Assembly: GCA_034429215.1 (NCBI GenBank)
Contig: DAOUGI010000003.1
Coordinates: forward strand, 1-54,545
Source of the DNA: JAFGOG01 sp034429215
GTDB taxonomy: Bacteria; Chloroflexota; Anaerolineae; JAAYZQ01
Direction of reading: 5' to 3'
DNA length: 54,545 nt
This document shows positions 14,198 to 23,101 of this stretch, one piece after another; position 1 is the first letter of the stretch; the number at the start of each line of letters is the position of its first letter. The notes under the pieces were generated by a model. It searched no databases, had not been told where the DNA came from, and saw only the letters and a program-made list of their open reading frames with translations. The translations under genes were made by a program, and so were the position numbers.

Positions 14198-17146
14198 TCA
14201 GACCTCTCCATCCAGCACGTCGCGCACTTTGCGGGCCAGGGCTTCCGCCTCATAGGGCTTGGACAAGAAATGGGTGCCCTCGGCCAGCACGCCGTGGTGC
14301 ACGATGGCGTTGTCGGCATAGCCTGAGGTATACAGCACCCGCATCTCGGGGCGGCCGGACCGCAGCCGGTCGGCCAGCTCTCTGCCGCTCATGCGGGGCA
14401 TGACCACGTCGGTCAGCAGTAGCTGGATCGGGCCATGGTGCGCCTCGGCGACCTGGAGCGCTTCGTCTCCATCTCCGGCGGCCAGCACCCGGTAGCCAAG
14501 GCTGAGCAGGATGTCGCGCGTCATCTGCTTCACCAAAGGCTCGTCTTCCACCAGCAACAGGGTTTCGGCGCCCCGCACCGCCGCCGGCTGCTGCGATGGA
14601 CGCACAGGAGACGGCCGGCCGCCGGTAACGCGGGGCAGGTAGATCTTGAACGTCGTGCCCTGCCCTACCTCACTGTAAACCCAGATGTGCCCATGGTTCT
14701 GCTTGACGATGCCGAACACAGTGGACAGCCCCAAGCCGGTGCCCCAGCCCCTTTCCTTGGTGGTGAAGAACGGCTCAAAGAGGCAGGCCTTGACTTGCTC
14801 GTCCATGCCCACACCCGTGTCACTGACGGCCAGCAAGACATACTCGCCCGGTTTTACCTCCAAGTGTGTGGCCGCATAGGCCTCGTCGAGCACTGTGTTG
14901 GCCGTTTCGATCGTCAGCTTGCCTCCGCCGGGCATGGCGTCGCGGGCATTGACCGCCAGGTTGACGATGACCTGCTCGATTTGGGTGGGGTCGAGCAGGA
15001 CCGGCCACAGATCGTGAGCCGAGCACACGACCAGCCCAATGTCCTCGCCGATGAGGCGCCGCAGCATCCTGTCGAGCCCACCCACCACCTGATTGAGGTC
15101 GACCACTTGCGGCTCGACGATTTCGCGCCGGCTGAAGGTCAGCAGTTGCCTGGTCAGGTTGGTAGCCCGCTGGCCGGTCTCTTGAATGATCTGAACGTTG
15201 GGCCACAGCGGATCCTCAGGGCGCAGCCCGCGCCCCAGGACCCGGGCGCTGAGGAGGATGACGGTCAGCAGGTTGTTGAAATCGTGGGCGATACCCCCGG
15301 CCAGACGGCCGACGGCCTCCATCTTTTGCGCCTGGCGGAACTGGTCCTCCAGTTGCAGCTCGTGGGTCACATCGCGCTTGACGGCCACATAGTTGACAAT
15401 GTCGCCGGCCCGATTCCGCACCGGGGTGATGGTGGCCTCCTCAGTGTACAGGCTGCCATCCTTTTTGCGGTTGACGAAACGCCCGTGCCACACCTGGCCG
15501 GCGCCGATGGTCTCCCACAGCTCGTCGTAGAACTGGGCGTTGTGCTCACCGCTCTTGAGGAGAGCGGGTGTCTGGCCCAGAATCTCGTCACGGCGATAGC
15601 CGCTGATCTGCTCAAAGGCAGGGTTGACGTACAGGATGGTGTCTTGGGTGTCGGCGATCATCACCGACTCGGCCGCCTGCTCGACGGCGGCGCTCAGCAT
15701 TTGCTGGGTTTCTTCCAGCCGGGCACGGGCCAGCGCGCCGGAGACCTGCTCGGCCACACGCCGGGCCAGGTCCGCCTCCTCGGCGGTGAAGCGGCGCGGC
15801 TCGACGGCATGAACGCACAGACTGCCGACCACCTCTTCTTCGACCAGGAGCGGCAGGAGGAGGAGCGGGACGGCATCCCACCGGCCGCCCGGCGGCGCAT
15901 TGTCGACGGTTTCGACCTCGCCGGCCGGGATGACCAGGGGAGACTTGTGGGCCAACAGGCGCCGGAAAACAGGGTTGTGTGCGGCCGGAATGGTCTCACC
16001 CAGCGCAGAAGGCCGGCCCGGGGCCAGGTATTCGGCCACGACGACGGCCTCGCTTTTTTCCGTGTTGAACAGGGCAGCGGTGGCCTGCGGCGCCTCGAAG
16101 GCCTGGGCCAGCTCGCAGCACACGGCTTGCAGGATCGGCCCGATGCCTCGACCGGGCGCCACCGCGGTGGCAGCGATGACCCGGTTGAGCAGGCTCAGCT
16201 CCCGGTTGCGCTGCGCCAGCGCCTCCGCCGCTTGCAGCCGCTCGGTGATGTCGCGCGTGATGCCGACGAATCCGTTAGGGCGTCCCTCTGGATCGTAGAT
16301 CAGGGACGACTTGACCTCTACGCCCACCCAACGGCCGCTCTTGTGCTTCATCCTGTACACGGTAGGCTTCATAGAGGGTTGCCCCGCGCCGGACAGCTTG
16401 GATTGGACGATTTGCTTCAATTGGGTTCGGCCGTCTGGGTCCAACAGGGTAGTAATCTCGGTGCCGATCGCCTCATCCAGCTTGTAGCCCAAGACCCGCT
16501 CGACGGCCGGACTGACATACGTTAAGCGCATTTGCATGTCTAGCTGCCAGACGATGTCGTCGATGTGGTCGGCGATGAGGCGGAAGCGTTCCTCGACCTT
16601 TTGCAGCGCCTGTTCGGTCCGCTTGCGCTCGGCGATGTCGAGCTCTAGCGCGCGGTTCGCCGCTTCAAGCTGCGCCATTTTGTCCTCTAGCTTGCGGATC
16701 AAGGCTTCGGTGTATTGCTGATAATAGGCCTCCGCAGCCTGGCTCGGCCCACCGGACCGGGCCAGGCGCTGCGCGGCGTGCTCTTCCAGGACCTGGCGCA
16801 GGATCTCGACAAAGGCGTCTGGCTCGGTAGGCTTGACGATGAATCGCGTTGCCCCCAGACTCAGGGCAAACGCCTCATCACGGGGGTCGGTATATGTGGC
16901 GGTGTAAAAGACCAGCGGCACGCGCCGCAAGCCCTCGTCTGCCATCCACTCACGGCATAGGCTAAAACCATCCATGCCGGGCATGAGGATATCGGTGACG
17001 ATCAGATCGGGCATGTCGCGCCGGGCCATGTCCAACGCCTCGATGCCGTTCCGCGCAGACCTTACCTCATAGCCATACCCTTGCAGCAGTACCTGTAGCA
17101 TGTACAGGTTTTGCTCCTGGTCGTCCACGATCAAGACTCGAGGCAT
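14198..17146 (-). CDS. Hybrid sensor histidine kinase (REC-PAS-GAF-PAS-HisKA-HATPase-REC)
   Basis: 982 residues, soluble (no membrane segment). Domain order: receiver 1-120 with phospho-acceptor D52 in TDILMPGMDG; coiled coil about 145-185; PAS about 188-300 (FRLIADHIDDIVWQLD, then VGITRDIT); GAF about 315-475; PAS about 485-600 (NPAFEQISGYRRDEILGQTP); HisKA with GRLAGGIAHDFNNLL (phospho-His); HATPase with NLAVNARDAMP, DTGVGMD and GTGLGLSTV; C-terminal receiver 860-980 with LLTDVVMPRMSG. The H-D-F-N-N type H-box places it with HisKA kinases typical of multi-PAS hybrids. The coding sequence overlaps the upstream single receiver gene by 16 bases. Signal and output are unknown; the two receivers suggest phosphorelay or feedback within the three-gene system. 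Confidence 0.93.
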   Translation of the reverse strand: MPRVLIVDDQEQNLYMLQVLLQGYGYEVRSARNGIEALDMARRDMPDLIVTDILMPGMDGFSLCREWMADEGLRRVPLVFYTATYTDPRDEAFALSLGATRFIVKPTEPDAFVEILRQVLEEHAAQRLARSGGPSQAAEAYYQQYTEALIRKLEDKMAQLEAANRALELDIAERKRTEQALQKVEERFRLIADHIDDIVWQLDMQMRLTYVSPAVERVLGYKLDEAIGTEITTLLDPDGRTQLKQIVQSKLSGAGQPSMKPTVYRMKHKSGRWVGVEVKSSLIYDPEGRPNGFVGITRDITERLQAAEALAQRNRELSLLNRVIAATAVAPGRGIGPILQAVCCELAQAFEAPQATAALFNTEKSEAVVVAEYLAPGRPSALGETIPAAHNPVFRRLLAHKSPLVIPAGEVETVDNAPPGGRWDAVPLLLLPLLVEEEVVGSLCVHAVEPRRFTAEEADLARRVAEQVSGALARARLEETQQMLSAAVEQAAESVMIADTQDTILYVNPAFEQISGYRRDEILGQTPALLKSGEHNAQFYDELWETIGAGQVWHGRFVNRKKDGSLYTEEATITPVRNRAGDIVNYVAVKRDVTHELQLEDQFRQAQKMEAVGRLAGGIAHDFNNLLTVILLSARVLGRGLRPEDPLWPNVQIIQETGQRATNLTRQLLTFSRREIVEPQVVDLNQVVGGLDRMLRRLIGEDIGLVVCSAHDLWPVLLDPTQIEQVIVNLAVNARDAMPGGGKLTIETANTVLDEAYAATHLEVKPGEYVLLAVSDTGVGMDEQVKACLFEPFFTTKERGWGTGLGLSTVFGIVKQNHGHIWVYSEVGQGTTFKIYLPRVTGGRPSPVRPSQQPAAVRGAETLLLVEDEPLVKQMTRDILLSLGYRVLAAGDGDEALQVAEAHHGPIQLLLTDVVMPRMSGRELADRLRSGRPEMRVLYTSGYADNAIVHHGVLAEGTHFLSKPYEAEALARKVRDVLDGEV

Positions 17147-17538
17147 GTGCCACCTCCCTTGCCAGCCGTATCGCCCGGCAGATATGCCTCTACCTGGGCG
17201 ACAAATGTGTCCGGATTGATCGGCTTTTCGATGTAGCCGGTGCAGCCGGCGGCGAGGATGCGCTCCCGATCGCCGACCATGGCGTAAGACGTGACCGCCA
17301 CGATGGGCACGCGCGCCAGCGCCGGATCGCTTCTCAACGCGCGCGCTACCTCGTAGCCGTCCATCTCGGGTAGCTGGATATCGAGGAGGATCATGTCCGG
17401 CCAGACCTGGCCGGCCAGCCTGATCCCCTCGCCGCCTTCTCGTGCCTGGATGACCTCATAGCCGTACCTTTCCAGGATAAAGGTCGTCAGATAAAGGTTC
17501 TGTTCGTTGTCCTCAATGACGAGAATCTTGGGTCTCAT
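17131..17538 (-). CDS. Single-domain response regulator (CheY-like receiver)
   Basis: 135 residues, only a receiver domain: acidic pair in VIEDNEQN, phospho-acceptor Asp in ILLDIQLPEMDGYEV, Thr/Ser in VAVTSYAM and Lys in GYIEKPINPD. It resembles DivK-type regulators that shuttle phosphate between kinases rather than bind DNA. The start MRPKILVIED has GGAG six bases upstream; the longer upstream reading belongs to the end of the membrane kinase. The gene overlaps the kinase upstream by 26 bases and the hybrid kinase downstream by 16 bases, a tight coupling that argues for a phosphorelay module. Confidence 0.93.
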   Translation of the reverse strand: MRPKILVIEDNEQNLYLTTFILERYGYEVIQAREGGEGIRLAGQVWPDMILLDIQLPEMDGYEVARALRSDPALARVPIVAVTSYAMVGDRERILAAGCTGYIEKPINPDTFVAQVEAYLPGDTAGKGGGTCLES

Positions 17539-20500
17539 TTCTTTCTCCGACCGGCAGCACAAAGGTGAAGGTGCTGCCCTCACCCCATTGGCTCTCTACC
17601 CAGATCTGGCCCCCCATCATGCTCACCAGCCGATCGCAGATGGCAAGGCCCAGGCCGGTCCCCTCGTGCCGGCGGGCTGTGCCGGTATCGATCTGGCGGA
17701 ACGGCTGGAAGAGCTTGCCGACATCCTCGGGCCGGATGCCGATGCCCATGTCTATCACCTGGGTAACCAGCCTGTTGTTTACGATCTCGCTTCTAATGCG
17801 CACCTCTCCCTTGTCGGTGAACTTGATGGCGTTGTTGATCAGGTTGATGAGGATCTGTTCTACGCGTCGCTGGTCGCCGACGATGAGCCCTATATCAGGG
17901 GATACCTCGACGGTGAGAGACAACCCCTTTTTGCCGGCCAGAGGGGTGACCGTCTGCACGGCGCGCTCGATCGATTGGCGCACGTCGAACGGCTCTGCGG
18001 CCAGCTCCAGCCCGCCGGCCTCGATCTTGGATATGTCCAGCACGTCGTTGATGAGGGCCAGCAGATGGCGAGCGCTCTGCATCACCATGCCTAGCTGCTT
18101 CTGTTGTTCGCCGTTGAGCGGCCCCACCAACCCTTGCAGCAGGATGCCGGTGAAGCCGATGATCGAATTGAGTGGGGTGCGCAGCTCGTGGGACATGCTG
18201 GCCAAAAAGGCCGACTTGAGCCGGTCTGCTTCTTGGGCGGCCTCGTAGAGCTGCGCCTTTTGGATGGCGACGGCTGCCTGGCCGGCCAGCATGGTCACCA
18301 GGTGCAGGTCGGCCGGGGTGAAGATCTGCTTCGAAGGCCCGTTCACCACGGTGAGGGTCCCGAGCGCCTGATCCCCAATAAGCAGCGGGGCAACTGCCGC
18401 CGAGCGATCCCCACTCTTCCGAGCGCTGGCCAGGGCGGCGCCCTGCTGCCGCTCATCGTTCTGCAGATCGCCGGCCAGCGTTGCAGATTTTTCCCGGAGC
18501 ACCCAACCGCTGAGCCCTGACCGGAGCTCTTCGAAGGTGTGCGCTTGCAGATGCGCCCGGTCGTACCCATGCCCCACGACCTCGACCAGCCTTTCCTTGT
18601 GCACGTCGATCAACGCCAGGAGGCTCTTGTCGGCTCCGACCAACTGGACCGCGTTGTCCACGATTGCCTGGAGCATAGTGTCAAGCTCCAGGGTTGCGGT
18701 GATCTCTTGGCTGATCTCGTACAGGATGGCCAGCTCGACCGCATGCTGCTCCGACTTGCGATAGAGCTGGGCGTTGTTGATGGCGATGGCCGCCTGGTTT
18801 GCCAGCGCCCACAACAGGTCGCGTTCCCGCGCTTGGTAGACACCCGGAGTGGTGTAGCTGAGCACAACTATCGTCCCCAACACCTGTTTGCCAAGCACTA
18901 TCGGCACGCCCAGCCAGGAAGCAGGGGTTCTACCCTCGTCAAACGCCGCCTGCTCCAGTCCAAGCTCGGCCGCTCGCTCCTCTACCCTGTCGGGCAGAAG
19001 CAGCGGCTGCCGCGTGTGGATCAGGCGATTGGTCAGCCCTTCCCGTGGCGCGGGCAATGGCTCGATCGGAGAGGCCGGGGCGGGCTGCTCAATTTGCCCG
19101 CCAACAACCCGCAGCACAGAGGTAAGCCGGTCTTGGCCGGCGTCGTACAGGGTGATGAAAGAGTTGGCCGCGTCCATCAGGCGGGAAGCGCCCCGGTGGG
19201 TTTCGATCAGCACCTCTTCCACGCTGAGGTGGGCAGTAAGGGCCCGGCTCAGCTCATTCAGCACGGCCAGCTCCTCGGCCCGCTGGCGAAGCTCCTGGGT
19301 GGCGGAAGCAATGCGCGCCTCCAATTCGACCGCGCCGCGCTTGACTTGCTCGTACAGCCGTGCGTTTTCGATAGCGGCGGCGGCCTGGCCGGCAAAGGTG
19401 CGCAAAAGCTCCAGGTGGCGCTCTTGAAAAAAGTTGGGAATAGAGCTATCCACGTTCAAAAAGCCGATGACGCGATCGCGCACGATGATGGGCGTGGCAG
19501 CGTAGGAACGCAGCCAGGCCATCCCGGGAATCCCCTGCCAGGCCGGGTGCCCGGCAACGTCAGGCATAAGCAGCGGCTCTTTTGTCACTGCCATCTGTTT
19601 GAAGGTGGGCGTTTCCGAGAGGGGGAACTCGGTTTGGGCGATATACTCCTCCCCTCCAAGCCGTTCATATCCCAACCAACGCACCGCCCGAACCCGCTCC
19701 CTTTCGATGAGCATAAAGTTGCAGGCCTCATTCGGAACGACCCGGCCGACCTGCTCCAAAATGTAATCCAGCACCACCTCGAAATCCAGGGTCGTGGTCA
19801 GGGTGGTAGCGGTATCCTTGAGCGCCTCGGCCAGGTCGCGCTCGCGCCTCAGGGCCTCCTGCGCTTGTTGGATGCTCAACATCATCTGATTGAAGGATGC
19901 GGCCAGCGAGCCGAGCTCGTCCCGCGTCTTGACATCGACCTGCCGGCGCAGATCGCCGGTGCGGGCAACATCGCGCGTGACGTCGTGAAGCCGCATCAAG
20001 GGCCGGATCACTGCCCGATTCAGGCCGGCGAAGGTCAGGCCGCTCAGCAGGATGAGGGTTACGAGCAGCCCGGCAAGCCCTGGCAATACGGCGCTCACGA
20101 TCTCGCTTTGGATCTCGTCGTCGGGAACGGCGATGGCAAGCTTCCATCCCAGGTGGGGAGAGGTATAGAAAAACAGGTGGCCGGCACCGGATGCTGTGAC
20201 AAAGCGCAATGAGCCTTCCGGGCTGCCCAGCAGGGCATCAGCCTCTTTGTCCAGGATCAGGCTGACAGGCCGAAAACGCAGCGATTCGTCCTTGCTGACC
20301 AAAATGGTTCCGCTCTGGTCGAGGAGCAGGATCTGACCCTGATGGCCAACCTCAAAACCGGACAGGTACTTGGACAGGTTGGCCAGGGTGATGTCGGTCC
20401 CCACGACGCCGTATACCACACCATTGTCGTCGACTAGGGCAGTCACGACGCCGATATTCACATCCGAGGTCGTCACCGATTGGTAAGGGGCGGTGCGCAT

Positions 20501-20977
20501 GACCTTTCCCGGGTTGTCCCGAGCCAGGGTGTACCAGGGTCTGGTGCGCGGATCATACTGGGTGGGCTCTGCTCGGGGGTGGGAGCGGATAAAGCTCCCG
20601 TTCTCTCGCCCCATGTAGACCGAGTTCACATAAGGGTGGGTGAGGCGAAAGGTGTTGAACAGGTCGACGATGTCCTGTTCTGCCTGGCTCACGTTGTAGG
20701 CAAAGGTCGCCGGGTCTGCCTCCAGAAAGGTGGTGAACTCTTGGTCCTGCCTGGCGCGAACCTGTTCGTTGGCGGCCAGGGCGGCGACGTCTCTGTCTGC
20801 TTCCGTCATGAAACTGGTCAAGGCAAAGTCGATGTGCTTGAGCTGGCTCAGTAACCCCTCGTGGAGATCTTGGAGCCGGTCATGCCGGAAGCGTGCAAAT
20901 AGCAATCCTCCGACGACGGCAAGGATCACCACGGCGACGGTTGTGTATAGAGCCAGCACTTTGTACTTGAGTGTCAT
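17513..20977 (-). CDS. Membrane sensor histidine kinase with dCache-type sensor, HAMP, three GAF domains
   Basis: 1154 residues from MTLKYKVLALYTTVAVVIL. TM1 about 6-28; extracytoplasmic sensor about 30-300, with features of double Cache domains (NSVYMGRENGSFIRSHP, DPRTRPWYTLAR, GVVGTDITLANLSKYL); TM2 about 305-330; HAMP about 330-385; three GAF domains about 420-575, 590-760 and 770-905; HisKA with FLASMSHELRTPLNSIIGF; HATPase with INLINNAIKFTDKG, IDMGIGIRPED and GTGLGLAICDRL. DPRTRPWY is the usual ligand-pocket signature for small organic acids, amines or amino acids. The start was set at the ATG before the first membrane helix; an in-frame extension upstream lies in noncoding sequence. It leads the kinase-regulator-kinase set and probably hands phosphate to the small receiver. 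Confidence 0.93.
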   Translation of the reverse strand: MTLKYKVLALYTTVAVVILAVVGGLLFARFRHDRLQDLHEGLLSQLKHIDFALTSFMTEADRDVAALAANEQVRARQDQEFTTFLEADPATFAYNVSQAEQDIVDLFNTFRLTHPYVNSVYMGRENGSFIRSHPRAEPTQYDPRTRPWYTLARDNPGKVMRTAPYQSVTTSDVNIGVVTALVDDNGVVYGVVGTDITLANLSKYLSGFEVGHQGQILLLDQSGTILVSKDESLRFRPVSLILDKEADALLGSPEGSLRFVTASGAGHLFFYTSPHLGWKLAIAVPDDEIQSEIVSAVLPGLAGLLVTLILLSGLTFAGLNRAVIRPLMRLHDVTRDVARTGDLRRQVDVKTRDELGSLAASFNQMMLSIQQAQEALRRERDLAEALKDTATTLTTTLDFEVVLDYILEQVGRVVPNEACNFMLIERERVRAVRWLGYERLGGEEYIAQTEFPLSETPTFKQMAVTKEPLLMPDVAGHPAWQGIPGMAWLRSYAATPIIVRDRVIGFLNVDSSIPNFFQERHLELLRTFAGQAAAAIENARLYEQVKRGAVELEARIASATQELRQRAEELAVLNELSRALTAHLSVEEVLIETHRGASRLMDAANSFITLYDAGQDRLTSVLRVVGGQIEQPAPASPIEPLPAPREGLTNRLIHTRQPLLLPDRVEERAAELGLEQAAFDEGRTPASWLGVPIVLGKQVLGTIVVLSYTTPGVYQARERDLLWALANQAAIAINNAQLYRKSEQHAVELAILYEISQEITATLELDTMLQAIVDNAVQLVGADKSLLALIDVHKERLVEVVGHGYDRAHLQAHTFEELRSGLSGWVLREKSATLAGDLQNDERQQGAALASARKSGDRSAAVAPLLIGDQALGTLTVVNGPSKQIFTPADLHLVTMLAGQAAVAIQKAQLYEAAQEADRLKSAFLASMSHELRTPLNSIIGFTGILLQGLVGPLNGEQQKQLGMVMQSARHLLALINDVLDISKIEAGGLELAAEPFDVRQSIERAVQTVTPLAGKKGLSLTVEVSPDIGLIVGDQRRVEQILINLINNAIKFTDKGEVRIRSEIVNNRLVTQVIDMGIGIRPEDVGKLFQPFRQIDTGTARRHEGTGLGLAICDRLVSMMGGQIWVESQWGEGSTFTFVLPVGERNETQDSRH

Positions 20978-20995
20978 CCTATCGCCCCGGCGGTA

Positions 20996-21054
20996 ATTGT
21001 ACCCAAGGTGACAAACTCTTGAAACTTGGGTGCATTGCACCAAAGGCAGATGCA
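20996..21054. promoter_or_regulatory. Palindromes between L-fucose isomerase and the membrane kinase
   Basis: ACCCAAG...CTTGGGT can pair around a 17-base loop, and overlapping it is the perfect 13-base palindrome GGTGCATTGCACC. The stretch lies after the fucI stop and before the kinase start. It could end fucI transcription or be a binding site for a regulator. No T-run follows on the minus strand, so a simple terminator is doubtful. Confidence 0.3.
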
Positions 21055-21071
21055 ACGCACCGGCATGGCGT

Positions 21072-22889
21072 TTAGTACCTGCCGTACAACGGCCCAAAGT
21101 TGGCGCAGGCGCGAAAATCGGCCCCCTGCGGCTCCATCGCCCCAAAAGCGGTCCAGGCGCTGGGCCGGAAAACCCTGTCTTCGGCCACGTTGTGCATGCA
21201 CACCGGAATGCGCAGCATCGACGCCAGCGCGATCAGATCGGCGCCGATGTGGCCATAGCTCAGCGCGCCGTGGTTCGCCCCCCAGTTGTTCATCACCGAG
21301 TAGACGTCGCGGAACGGCCCGCTGCCGGTGAGGATGGGCGCAAACCAGTGCGTCGGCCACGTGGGGTCGGTGCGCTCGTTCAGCGTGTGGTGCACCTCTT
21401 CCGGCAGGTCCACCGTGTACCCTTCGGCCACCTGCAGGGTCGGCCCCAGCCCTTTGACGATGTTCAGCCGCGACATGGTCACCGGCATGCCGCCGCGGGT
21501 CAAGAAGGTCGAGGAATAGCCGCCGCCGCGGAAGTATCCCAACCTGGCCGGGCTCCAGGTCGTGGCTTCGAGGCACTTGTCGACCTCGTCGGGGGTGATC
21601 TCCCAGAACGGTTTCATGGCCGGCCGGCCGTCGATCGTCTGCCGGCCGGTGGCATCCAGGCACGCCGCGCCCGAGTTGATCAGGTGGATGATCCCGCCTC
21701 CGGCCGGGCCGCTCAGCCCATAGCCGGTGACCCGCCTGACCGCCTCGGGGCTCCAGTAGGTGCGCACGTCGGCAAAAACCTGGGCGGCGCCGGTCAGCAG
21801 GTGGCCGAACAGCATGCACGCGCCGTTGAGCGAGTCGTTCTCGGTGGCGACGATGTAGGGCTCGCGGATGCCGTTCCAGTCGAACGAGCTGTTGAGGATC
21901 GCCTCCAGGAAATCGCCGTTGGGGAAATGGTCGGTCCACTGCCGCTGGCCCTGAAAGCCCGACGCGATCGCATTGTGGCCCAGCGCCTCCTCGCCAAAGC
22001 CCAGCTCCGCCAGCCGGCGATTGCCGGTCATCAGGTCGCGGGCGATCAGCGTCATCTTGACCGCGAATGCCCAGTCGAGGTCCTGGTGCGCCCGGCTGCG
22101 TTGCCTTTCGGCCGCGTTATAGTCGCGGCCTTCTCGGCAATGCTGCTTTACCCACTGCATGGCCCGGGCGTACTCTTCTTTGTCATAGATCTCTTCATCC
22201 ACCCGGCGGACAAACTCGCTCATGTCCACCGTTTCCACGCGCATGCCCAGGTAGCTCTCAAAGAACGACTGGTCCACGATCGAGCCGGCGATGCCCATCG
22301 ACACCCCGCCCATCGACAGGTACGACTTGTCTCGCATGGCCGCTACCGCCAGCCCGGCCCGGACAAAGCGCAGCAGCTTGTCCTGCACGTCGGCAGGAAT
22401 CGACCGGTCGTCCGCGTCCTGGACGTCCCGGCCGTAGATGCCAAACGCCGGCAGGCCCTTCTGATTGTGGCCGGCCAGCACGGCGGCCAGGTAAACCGCC
22501 CCCGGCCGCTCGGTCCCGTTAAAACCCCACACCGCCTTGGGCGTCAGCGGGTCCATGTCCATCGTCTCCGAGCCGTAGCACCAGCAGGGCGTAACGGTGA
22601 GCGATACGCCCACCCCTTCCCGGCCAAACTTGGCCGCGGCTTGGGCGGCCTCTGCCACACCGCCGATGCAGCTATCGGCGATGACGCATTCCACCGGAAG
22701 GCCGTTGGCGTGGCGCAGGGTGCCGGACAGGAGTTCCGCCGCCGAGCGGGCCATGGCCATCGTCTGCCCCTCCAGCGACTCGCGCACGCCTCCCCACCGG
22801 CCATCAATAGTCGGCCGGATGCCGATCCTGGGCATGTCGCCGATGAGCCGGTTCGCGGGGAAATTCAGTAGTTTGGTCGAGCTGGACAC
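21072..22889 (-). CDS. fucI: L-fucose isomerase
   Basis: 605 residues, close to E. coli FucI (591). N-terminal family signature RIGIRPTIDGRWGGVRES. The metal and catalytic residues lie in VATENDSLNGACMLFGHLLT (Glu), QVFADVRTYWSPEAV (Asp) and NNWGANHGALSYGHIGADL (His). It converts L-fucose to L-fuculose, and often D-arabinose to D-ribulose, using Mn2+. The GTG start (VSSSTKLLNF) was chosen because AGGAGGT stands seven bases upstream and the promoter lies just before; the longer frame with an upstream ATG would begin inside the promoter. It is a single-gene unit; no fuculokinase or aldolase is next to it, so the rest of the pathway must be elsewhere. Confidence 0.95.
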   Translation of the reverse strand: MSSSTKLLNFPANRLIGDMPRIGIRPTIDGRWGGVRESLEGQTMAMARSAAELLSGTLRHANGLPVECVIADSCIGGVAEAAQAAAKFGREGVGVSLTVTPCWCYGSETMDMDPLTPKAVWGFNGTERPGAVYLAAVLAGHNQKGLPAFGIYGRDVQDADDRSIPADVQDKLLRFVRAGLAVAAMRDKSYLSMGGVSMGIAGSIVDQSFFESYLGMRVETVDMSEFVRRVDEEIYDKEEYARAMQWVKQHCREGRDYNAAERQRSRAHQDLDWAFAVKMTLIARDLMTGNRRLAELGFGEEALGHNAIASGFQGQRQWTDHFPNGDFLEAILNSSFDWNGIREPYIVATENDSLNGACMLFGHLLTGAAQVFADVRTYWSPEAVRRVTGYGLSGPAGGGIIHLINSGAACLDATGRQTIDGRPAMKPFWEITPDEVDKCLEATTWSPARLGYFRGGGYSSTFLTRGGMPVTMSRLNIVKGLGPTLQVAEGYTVDLPEEVHHTLNERTDPTWPTHWFAPILTGSGPFRDVYSVMNNWGANHGALSYGHIGADLIALASMLRIPVCMHNVAEDRVFRPSAWTAFGAMEPQGADFRACANFGPLYGRY

Positions 22890-22946
22890 TTTAGGCACCT
22901 CCTGAGGCGATAGATTTCCGGCAGACGCATCGTTCGCCTGGCAGGC

Positions 22947-22975
22947 ATTATAGCGCAACAGCGGAGGAGCGGCAA
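22947..22975 (-). promoter_or_regulatory. Promoter of fucI
   Basis: Minus strand TTGCCG (22970-22975), 17 bases, TATAAT (22947-22952). The leader is about 50 bases. It is divergent from the glycan operon promoter at 23024-23052. Confidence 0.8.
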
Positions 22976-23023
22976 GCAATGAGGCACGGCAGGCGAATTT
23001 GCTCTTTTAGGGCCCTGCAACGG

Positions 23024-23052
23024 TTGACACCCCCTCTTGGAGGTGCTATAAT
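23024..23052 (+). promoter_or_regulatory. Consensus promoter of the GT2-GT4-flippase-epimerase operon
   Basis: TTGACA (23024-23029), exactly 17 bases, TATAAT (23047-23052): a perfect sigma70 consensus. The -10 box contains an ATG in frame with the first gene, which therefore cannot be its start codon. Predicted transcript start near 23059. Confidence 0.9.
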
Positions 23053-23101
23053 GGCGACGCTCCCAACTAGGGGGTTCGACTACCCGGACTGGAGAGGTCT
23101 T

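Noticed and set aside
14435..16525. Plus-strand open frame of 696 codons opposite the hybrid kinase
   Set aside because: Shadow frame; the opposite strand has all kinase motifs.
22979..23051. N-terminal extension of the GT2 protein
   Set aside because: The region contains the complete promoter, so it is not transcribed from that promoter.
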